Positions 15,217-20,128 of a stretch of DNA of 20,128 nucleotides are shown here, one piece after another (within the stretch, counting starts at the first letter, position 1; the number at the start of each line of letters is the position of its first letter). Source of the DNA: Bacillota bacterium (lineage in GTDB: Bacteria > Bacillota > Clostridia > Christensenellales > Aristaeellaceae); NCBI GenBank assembly GCA_023391725.1, contig JAEWAH010000068.1, positions 1 through 20,128 on the forward strand, given 5' to 3'. The position numbers and the translations under genes are program-made. Under the pieces are notes generated by a model that saw nothing but the letters and a program-made list of their open reading frames with translations, was not told where the DNA came from and made no database searches.

Positions 15217-16066
15217 TCTCCACATCCTCCAGCAGCTTTTGCACATAGGTGGGCAGCGCAAACGCGCCCCTGTGAAGGTTGATGTTGTAGTAGCGCGTAT
15301 CGAGGCCCAGCTTCTTCCACTCCCTGGGCCGCAAATCGTTGATGGGGTGGTACTCCTTGGAGGCGAACCCGAACAGCCAGTACCCGGAAGGATAGGTGGG
15401 GATATGGGATTGGTAGACCCGGCTGATGGGGAAGGAGTCGATGATCCGCTTGTGCGCCCGCTGCATGGCCAAGGCGTCCGCGGGGTAGAAGGGGCTTTCA
15501 TGCTGGTTGACCATAATTCCGTCAGCCCGCAGCGCCTTATAGCAGTTTCCGTAAAATTCCCTTGTGAAAAGCCCTTCCCCGGGGCCAAAGGGATCGGTGG
15601 AATCCACAATGATCAGATCGTACCGGTTTTCGCAGCTGCGCACGAACTTCATGCCATCCTGGTAATGGACGTGCACCCGGGGATCATCAAACCCGCAGCC
15701 GGTAAAGGGCAGATAGGCCCGGCAGGCCGTGACCACCATTTCGTCGATCTCCACCAGGTCGATGTGCTTGACAGTCTCGTAACGGGTGAGCTCCCGAAGA
15801 ATGCCCCCGTCCCCCGCGCCAATCACCAGCACATCCTCGCCCCGGGGATGCACCGCCATGGGCACATGGGTCAGCATCTCATGGTAGATGAACTCATCCT
15901 TTTCCGTGAGCATCATATATCCGTCCAGCGTCAAAAAACGCCCCAGCTCCTTCGATTCGAAGATGTCGATGCGCTGGAACGGCGACTGGGCGCTGTAAAG
16001 CTGCTTATCCACCTGGATGGACAGCTCCACCTGCGGAGTATGTTTTTCCGTAAACCAGAATTCCAT
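15200..16066 (-). CDS. speE: Spermidine synthase (polyamine aminopropyltransferase)
   Basis: Transfers the aminopropyl group of decarboxylated SAM to putrescine, releasing methylthioadenosine. Product of 288 residues from the ATG at 16066, which has AGGAGG upstream. The frame extends to 16162 into repeat DNA but without support. It has the N-terminal beta domain (MEFWFTEKHTP), YHEMLTHVP, the nucleotide-binding GAGDGG (83-88), LVEID, YQDGMKFV, catalytic-site DSTDPFGPGEGLF (155-167) and IPTYPSGYWLFGFAS. SpeD in the same cluster would supply decarboxylated SAM. The amine acceptor (putrescine or another) cannot be fixed by eye. Confidence 0.93.
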   Translation of the reverse strand: MEFWFTEKHTPQVELSIQVDKQLYSAQSPFQRIDIFESKELGRFLTLDGYMMLTEKDEFIYHEMLTHVPMAVHPRGEDVLVIGAGDGGILRELTRYETVKHIDLVEIDEMVVTACRAYLPFTGCGFDDPRVHVHYQDGMKFVRSCENRYDLIIVDSTDPFGPGEGLFTREFYGNCYKALRADGIMVNQHESPFYPADALAMQRAHKRIIDSFPISRVYQSHIPTYPSGYWLFGFASKEYHPINDLRPREWKKLGLDTRYYNINLHRGAFALPTYVQKLLEDVENVDLD

Positions 16067-16326
16067 CTTTTTATCCTCCTGGAAACCATGAAAGGCTTCT
16101 TCTAACAGAGTACCCCTCATCAGTCGCCTGCGGGCGACAGCTTCCCCTAAAGGGGAAGCCAAGAGGCTCTTTGAGCCCTACAAACTGCCTTGCCTTCCCC
16201 ACTTGCCTTCCCCTTTAGGGGAAGGTGGCGCCGCAGCGCCGGATGAGGGGGGAAGGTGCCGACGAAGCAGGCGGATGAGATGTCGGTAACCAGTCAATCT
16301 AGAAAGAAAACAACTTAGTCTCCAGT
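16067..16326. repeat. Inverted pair of REP-like repeats between speA and speE
   Basis: This 260-base gap has no gene. Element A (about 16112-16162) reads CCCCTCATC, a stem GTCGCC/GGCGAC and the hairpin CTTCCCC-TAAA-GGGGAAG. Element B (about 16197-16252) is an inverted relative with the hairpin CTTCCCC-TTTA-GGGGAAG, a stem GGCGC/GCGCC and GGATGAGGGG. The variable stems differ but still pair. The pair could fold into one large structure and separate speD-speA from speE-speB. No clear promoter for speE is visible inside. Confidence 0.75.
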
Positions 16327-17772
16327 TTATATCACCAGTATATTTTCCACCTTCGGGTCCTGGGTTCCTGTGAGAAAGCAGCCCTTCTCCCGGGCATATT
16401 CAATATAACTCACGATTTCCCCTGTAATCCGCTCGCCGGGCGCCACGATGGGGATGCCCGGGGGATAGCTCATCACGAACTCCGCCGCCACCCGACCGGC
16501 GCTTTGTTCCAAAGGAATCGTTTCCTTGTCGGCATAAAAGGCTTCCTTGGGCGTCAAAACCACCTGGGGGTTCACATACTCATGGTCCATCAGCCCGGTC
16601 CGGTCCTTTTTATAGCGCCTTCTGATTTCTGCCAGCGCGCCCACCAGCCGCTCAATGTCCTGCATCCTGTCGCCAATAGACAAATAGGCCAGGATATTTC
16701 CGATATCCCCAAACTCTATCTGGATATCATACTCGTCCCGTAATAGATCAAACACTTCGATGCCGGCCAGGCCCACGTCCAGGGTATGCACCGACAGCTT
16801 CGTCTCGTCAAAATCAAACACGGTATCGCCGTTGATGAGATCACGCCCGTAAGCGTAATAATCCCCGATGGCGTTGATCTCGTCCCTGGCATACCTGGCC
16901 ATCTGCGTAACCTTGCGAAAGATCTCCACGCCGTGAAGCGCCAGGTTCCTGCGGGAGATGTCCAGGCTGGACATTAACAGGTAGGAGCCGCTGGTGGTTT
17001 GGGTGAGGTTGATGATCTGCCGCACATGGTTGGGGTTCATCCCCGGGCCGCACAGCAGGAAGGAGCTTTGGGTAAGCGACCCGCCGGACTTGTGCATGCT
17101 TACCGCAGCCATGTCTGCCCCGGCCATGATGGCGGAAGGAGGCATGTCCTCGCCAAAGGAAAAGTGGGTGCCGTGGGCCTCGTCCGCCAATACTTTCATA
17201 CCCGCTTGATGGGCCAGGCGCGCGATCTCCTTAACGTTGGAGCAGATGCCGTAATACGTGGGGTTGTTCACTACCACGGCCTTGGCGTCGGGGTTTTCGC
17301 GGATGGCCCGGGCTACGTCCGCCACGGACATGCCCAGGGCGATCCCCAGGCGGCTGTTCATCCGCGGGTTCACATAGACCGGCACGGCCCCGGACAGCAC
17401 CAGCGAGTTGATCATGCTGCGGTGCACGTTCCTGGGCAGGATGACCTTTTCCCCCTGGCGCGCGCAGGACATAATCATACCCTGCACCGCGGAAGTGGTG
17501 CCGCTGACCATGAAAAAAGCGGCGGAGGCATGAAAAGCCTGGGCCGCCAGTATCTCCGCTTCCCGGATTACGGATACGGGATGGACCAAGCTGTCCACAG
17601 GCTTCATGGAGTTTACGTCCATGCTCACGCATTTTTCGCCTAACAGCGCAACAAGCTCCGGGTTCCCCTTGCCCCTTTTATGCCCGGGTACATCGAAGGG
17701 CACGACCCGTCGCGCCTGAAAATCCCGCATGGCGTCCACGATGGGCGCTCTTTCCTGCGCGTTTTTTTCCAT
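16327..17772 (-). CDS. speA: Arginine decarboxylase, Orn/Lys/Arg decarboxylase family (fold type I)
   Basis: PLP enzyme of 481 residues, matching the Bacillus-type biosynthetic arginine decarboxylase in length and layout. Motifs are FDVPGHKRGKG (26-36), FMVSGTTSAVQGM, NVHRSMINSLVLSGA, NNPTYYG, LADEAHGTHF (D197) and the PLP-binding lysine K228 in SMHKSGGSLTQSS. A small C-terminal domain ends the protein. It would make agmatine, the substrate of SpeB encoded in the same cluster; that context is the main reason to prefer arginine over lysine or ornithine. It starts 2 bases after speD, with AAAGGAA inside the speD end. Confidence 0.88.
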   Translation of the reverse strand: MEKNAQERAPIVDAMRDFQARRVVPFDVPGHKRGKGNPELVALLGEKCVSMDVNSMKPVDSLVHPVSVIREAEILAAQAFHASAAFFMVSGTTSAVQGMIMSCARQGEKVILPRNVHRSMINSLVLSGAVPVYVNPRMNSRLGIALGMSVADVARAIRENPDAKAVVVNNPTYYGICSNVKEIARLAHQAGMKVLADEAHGTHFSFGEDMPPSAIMAGADMAAVSMHKSGGSLTQSSFLLCGPGMNPNHVRQIINLTQTTSGSYLLMSSLDISRRNLALHGVEIFRKVTQMARYARDEINAIGDYYAYGRDLINGDTVFDFDETKLSVHTLDVGLAGIEVFDLLRDEYDIQIEFGDIGNILAYLSIGDRMQDIERLVGALAEIRRRYKKDRTGLMDHEYVNPQVVLTPKEAFYADKETIPLEQSAGRVAAEFVMSYPPGIPIVAPGERITGEIVSYIEYAREKGCFLTGTQDPKVENILVI

Positions 17773-17774
17773 CC

Positions 17775-18554
17775 TCAGGTTCCTTTCCGAAAGACGTTTG
17801 ATCCGGAAAATACTTCAATCATTTCCTTGTGCAAGTTGGTGGCGATCTCAAGCCGAAGCTTTGGAGCCAGCTCATAGATATCGGTATTGAACAGGTAATG
17901 CTGCAGATCGATCTCCTTGACCATCATCCTGGTGTGGAACAGGTTCGCCTGGTAGACGTTGATATCGATGGCGTCGTAGTCTTCCAGGGTCTTCTTGTCC
18001 ACGTAATCCTGGATGGAGGTGATATTATGGTCGATGAACAGCTTGTTCCCGTCAAGGTCCCGGGTAAAGCCCCGCACCCGGTAATCCATGGTGATGATGT
18101 CTGAATCAAAGCTGCCAATAAGATAATCCAATGTGGACAGGGGCGTAATTTGACCGCAGGTGGCCACATCGATATCCACCCGGAAGGTGGCGATAGCTGT
18201 CTCCGGATGGAATTCCGGGTAAGTGTGCACCGTCACGTGGCTCTTGTCCAGGTGCGCCACCACCGTGTCCGACCCCATCCGGGAGATCATCGACTCCTCC
18301 GCGATAAGGAAGGTGACGCTGGCTCCCTGGGGGTCGTAATCCTGGGTGGAGATGTGGAGCACCCGGGCACCGATCATCTCCGTTAGGCGGCGCAGGATGC
18401 TGGTCAAACGCTCAGAGTTATACTGCCCGTCGATATAGGCGATATAATCCTTCTGCTCCCTGGCACTTCGGGCATAGCACACATCATAGATATTGAAACT
18501 CAGCGACTTGGTCAGGTTATTGAAACCATAGAGCTTCAGCTTGTCCTGGTCCAT
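17775..18554 (-). CDS. speD: S-adenosylmethionine decarboxylase proenzyme
   Basis: Makes decarboxylated SAM, the aminopropyl donor for SpeE, using a pyruvoyl group formed by self-cleavage. Product of 259 residues, like the long Escherichia coli-type enzyme rather than the short Bacillus type. The cleavage site is visible as HLDKSHVTVHTYPE: K104 followed by S105, which becomes the pyruvoyl group. The ATG at 18554 has a GGGAGGGG site just upstream; the open frame upstream to 18623 runs through the leader terminator and is not supported. First gene of the polyamine operon. Confidence 0.94.
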   Translation of the reverse strand: MDQDKLKLYGFNNLTKSLSFNIYDVCYARSAREQKDYIAYIDGQYNSERLTSILRRLTEMIGARVLHISTQDYDPQGASVTFLIAEESMISRMGSDTVVAHLDKSHVTVHTYPEFHPETAIATFRVDIDVATCGQITPLSTLDYLIGSFDSDIITMDYRVRGFTRDLDGNKLFIDHNITSIQDYVDKKTLEDYDAIDINVYQANLFHTRMMVKEIDLQHYLFNTDIYELAPKLRLEIATNLHKEMIEVFSGSNVFRKGT

Positions 18555-18957
18555 AGCCTTCCCCTCCCTCCTGCGCAATGAATGCAAACAAAAAACGCAC
18601 GGAAAACCCGATGCCCGCTGCAACAGGTTTCTCGTGCGTCAAACGCAGACTGCCGGGACGCAATGGGCTTCTTTGCCCATGCTGCCATTCGCACAGCGTA
18701 TTCAGAGTCTATATAGCCTTACACTTTTAATACTCTTATTGACTATTCACAAGTGGTTATGCCGCGGGGCATATGGTTATAAAGTAACCAACTTATAAAT
18801 TGAGCGCTAAGCTCCATCAATAAGGCAACAAAAGTTGCCGCTCGGCTTATGACCCGGCTGTCCGTATGGCCTTTTCACCTTTCGGGTTTTTCAATAGAGC
18901 TCCGGAAGGCGGTCCTCGTTTGAAGGCCCCTCGGGGACGCCGCAGACCTCAAACGCA
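18555..18957 (-). promoter_or_regulatory. Long structured 5' leader of the polyamine operon
   Basis: About 400 nt lie between the promoter and speD with no convincing ORF. On the minus strand it contains many hairpins: GUUUGAGG with CCUUCAAAC near the 5' end (about 18954-18918), CCCC-GA-GGGG inside it, GGCAAC-UUUU-GUUGCC (about 18839-18824), GGUUA-CUUUA-UAACC, AUGCC-CCGC-GGCAU, AUGGGC-AAAGAA-GCCCAU (18680-18663), then an antiterminator/terminator pair. I do not recognise a T-box, SAM, guanidine or other known riboswitch signature. It could be a metabolite sensor or a separate small RNA ending at the terminator. Confidence 0.65.
18586..18647 (-). terminator. Leader terminator with competing antiterminator upstream of speD
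   Basis: On the minus strand, CGCACG (18638-18633) pairs with CGTGCG (18601-18596), extended by GAAACC with GGGTTTTC, and is followed by TTTTTT (18595-18590). This is a good intrinsic terminator ending about 15 bases before the speD ribosome binding site. TGCGT (18647-18643) can pair with ACGCA (18639-18635) around a TTG loop. That hairpin uses the left arm of the terminator, so the two cannot coexist. Confidence 0.75.
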
Positions 18958-18961
18958 GTAT

Positions 18962-18990
18962 AAAATACCATGATGTTGCCTGAATGTCAA
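18962..18990 (-). promoter_or_regulatory. Promoter of the polyamine operon
   Basis: On the minus strand, TTGACA (18990-18985) and TATTTT (18967-18962) are separated by 17 bases. Transcription should start near 18955. The promoter lies just past the stop of the upstream regulator gene, so speD is independently transcribed. Confidence 0.8.
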
Positions 18991-19012
18991 TGGGAACATT
19001 TGCGGACTTTTT

Positions 19013-19516
19013 TTATTTTGTGTAAGGAGCTTGCTCTGTACGCGAAAAGGCTTGAAAATCCTCATAATTTTTTTGTGCATCCGCGCTTTGCGCGAAGAAT
19101 GCAAGCAGCCGGCTGAGCAGAGAAACGGTCTCGCCGCTTAATACATGCTCGATGAGTTCCGCCTCCTCCAATGATTCCGTTTTTCCGATGAGTTTTAAGA
19201 ACCGTTCAATGGTTTGGTGCCGGTATAAAAGGTACGCCCCGGCGGTTTTCCCTTTTTCCGTGAGCAGGATCACTTCATACCGGTCGTAATCCACATAGCC
19301 CAGTTCAGACAACTTCAATATCATTTTGGATACGGAGGAGGGGCGCACATGCAGCGCTTCGGACAGTTTTCCGATGCGCGTGAAGGGCGTGCTCTGGCAA
19401 AGCCTGTATACCATCTCCAGATAATCCTCCATGGCGGGCGTCAATTGCCCTCCATGCTGTTTGAGCAATTGGTACCCCCGGACCGTATGGAACTGGGCGC
19501 CTTGGTTCTGGCTCAT
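19013..19516 (-). CDS. DtxR/MntR-family metal-dependent transcriptional regulator
   Basis: Product of 167 residues from the ATG at 19516 (an in-frame ATG at 19534 would add six). The winged helix-turn-helix is at about 20-85 (LTPAMEDYLEMVYRL, RIGKLSEALHVRPSSVSKMILKLSELGYVDYDRY, ILLTEKGK), followed by the dimerisation and metal-binding helices (RHQTIERFL, EEAELIEHVLSGETVSLLSRL). In this family, Fe(II) or Mn(II) binding triggers repression. It is divergent from feoA-feoB, which suggests iron control of ferrous uptake. Both candidate starts have weak ribosome binding sites; family members usually begin close before the FHTVRGYQ-type segment, favouring the shorter form. Metal specificity is not certain. 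Confidence 0.85.
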   Translation of the reverse strand: MSQNQGAQFHTVRGYQLLKQHGGQLTPAMEDYLEMVYRLCQSTPFTRIGKLSEALHVRPSSVSKMILKLSELGYVDYDRYEVILLTEKGKTAGAYLLYRHQTIERFLKLIGKTESLEEAELIEHVLSGETVSLLSRLLAFFAQSADAQKNYEDFQAFSRTEQAPYTK

Positions 19517-19586
19517 ACGCTTTACGCACCCCATTCTTAAAGTAGTAAAACATATTCGTCCCTTTTGCGGTTTAGGTGCGATGCGT

Positions 19587-19616
19587 TTGCACCCTTTTTC
19601 TCAGGGGCCATATAGT
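19587..19616 (+). promoter_or_regulatory. Probable feo promoter
   Basis: TTGCAC (19587-19592) and TATAGT (19611-19616) are 18 bases apart, about 50 bases before the feoA start. A TTAGG-containing segment follows directly (about 19620), which could be part of a metal-regulator site, but I cannot see a full palindrome. Confidence 0.5.
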
Positions 19617-19667
19617 TGGCTTAGGGAAACAAAACATCCCGCCGCTATCAATTAAGGAGGGAGCACA

Positions 19668-19910
19668 TTGGAATGCATGGTAATCCCGCTTGTGAGGCTG
19701 AAAGCCGGGGGAAAGGCGAAAGTCCTGTCTCTTCAGGCGGACGGCGCGGTCCGCCGGAGGATGCTGGACCTGGGCCTGATCGAAGGGACGCAAGTAGTGT
19801 CCCTGTATAGGAGTCCTTCCGGGAATCCCATGGCCTATATGATACGGGGCGCGGTCATCGCCCTCCGAGCGGACGTGGCAAAAAGCATATTGGTGGAGGA
19901 ATGCCTTTGA
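19668..19910 (+). CDS. feoA: FeoA-family protein (ferrous iron transport accessory)
   Basis: Product of 80 residues with a single SH3-like FeoA domain. Visible are IPLVRLKAGGKAKVLSL, the conserved RRRMLDLGLIEGTQV segment (about 29-43), SPSGNPMAYMIRG and IALRADVAKSILV. It is a small cytoplasmic protein thought to assist FeoB. The TTG at 19668 has AAGGAGG at 19654-19660 with 7 bases between, better placed than the ATG at 19677. feoB follows after 33 bases. Confidence 0.9.
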   Translation: MECMVIPLVRLKAGGKAKVLSLQADGAVRRRMLDLGLIEGTQVVSLYRSPSGNPMAYMIRGAVIALRADVAKSILVEECL

Positions 19911-19943
19911 TGGGCCAGATGTAAGCCTAAAAGGGGGAGCGGT

Positions 19944-20128
19944 ATGGAGGCGCGAGGCGCTTTATCGGGGGACAAGGTCATTGCCCTGGCCGGGAACCCC
20001 AACGTGGGCAAAAGCACCGTGTTCAACGGCCTGACGGGTCTTCGGCAGCATACTGGGAACTGGCCCGGAAAGACGGTGATGAACGCCAGGGGGCACGTAA
20101 GGCATCAGGGCGTCGATTATCTTCTGAT
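19944..20128 (+). CDS. feoB: FeoB ferrous iron transporter, N-terminal part (cut by window end)
   Basis: Only the first 61 or so residues are present. They begin the cytoplasmic GTPase domain: the G1 loop GNPNVGKS (residues 17-24), then TVFNGLTGLRQHTGNWPGKTV with the switch region typical of FeoB. Full-length FeoB continues into a membrane domain that carries Fe(II) into the cell. The ATG at 19944 follows AGGGGGAG. The rest lies beyond the window, so completeness cannot be judged. Confidence 0.93.
   Translation, partial: MEARGALSGDKVIALAGNPNVGKSTVFNGLTGLRQHTGNWPGKTVMNARGHVRHQGVDYLL

Noticed and set aside
15217..15609. Upstream extension of the agmatinase frame
   Set aside because: The translated sequence (Pro/Ser/Thr-rich, no family match) is an out-of-frame reading of speE. 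The ATG at 15216 has a well-spaced GGAGG.
16067..16162. N-terminal extension of speE into the repeat
   Set aside because: It would translate a palindromic repeat, and the ATG at 16066 with AGGAGG starts the conserved domain.
18555..18623. TTG-initiated extension of speD through the leader terminator
   Set aside because: The added 23 residues translate the terminator hairpin, and the ATG at 18554 has a strong ribosome binding site.
18555..18957. T-box or SAM riboswitch in the speD leader
   Set aside because: I looked for the T-box GGUGGNACCGCG motif and the SAM-I core and did not find either. The leader is therefore left unassigned.
19572..19597. GGTGC/GCACC inverted repeat followed by T-rich sequence as a terminator
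   Set aside because: The stem is only 5 bp with a 9-base loop and overlaps the likely feo promoter. It is too weak to call.

Overview
The window reads as chromosomal DNA of a moderately GC-rich Firmicute, probably a gut-type member of the Clostridia. The reasons are strong AGGAGG-type ribosome binding sites with GTG and TTG starts, a Gram-positive LexA box (GAAC-N4-GTTC), a Bacillus-type arginine decarboxylase, a DtxR/feo iron module, and short GC-rich hairpin repeats between genes. This is inference from gene content and style; there is no rRNA or other taxonomic marker here.

Layout. (1) 1-420: repeat-rich non-coding DNA with a 62-bp tandem array, then a rightward terminator. (2) 421-1236: a leftward MerR/TipAL-type regulator with a 19-bp-spacer promoter and a probable internal start for a free ligand-binding domain. 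(3) 1332-2674: SOS-controlled dinB (DNA polymerase IV) with its own promoter, LexA box and terminator. (4) 2738-3835: an unrecognised secreted protein made of two related halves. (5) 3942-11604: a rightward aromatic amino acid operon, aroF-aroB-aroA-aroC-pheA-aroE-aroQ-tyrA. It follows a strong promoter, a 38-codon leader ORF rich in Phe and Tyr codons, and a terminator hairpin, which together look like a ribosome-mediated attenuator. (6) 11707-18990: a leftward polyamine cluster, transcribed in the order speD-speA-speE-speB-CASDH-nspC, preceded by a promoter and a roughly 370-nt leader that ends in a terminator. (7) 19013-20128: a leftward DtxR-family regulator diverging from feoA and the start of feoB.

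How the genes work together. The aro operon supplies DAHP synthase, dehydroquinate synthase, dehydroquinase (type II), shikimate dehydrogenase, EPSP synthase and chorismate synthase, then prephenate dehydratase and prephenate dehydrogenase. It covers erythrose-4-phosphate/PEP to phenylpyruvate and hydroxyphenylpyruvate, except for shikimate kinase and chorismate mutase, which are not in the window. The polyamine cluster makes agmatine (SpeA) and putrescine (SpeB), then encodes two chemically different aminopropyl routes: decarboxy-SAM (SpeD plus SpeE) and aspartate-semialdehyde (carboxyspermidine dehydrogenase plus decarboxylase).

The most interesting points are the Phe/Tyr attenuator, the structured spe leader with competing terminator and antiterminator hairpins, the double polyamine route in one cluster, the TipAL/TipAS-like two-product arrangement, and a four-copy double-hairpin intergenic repeat with covarying stems.
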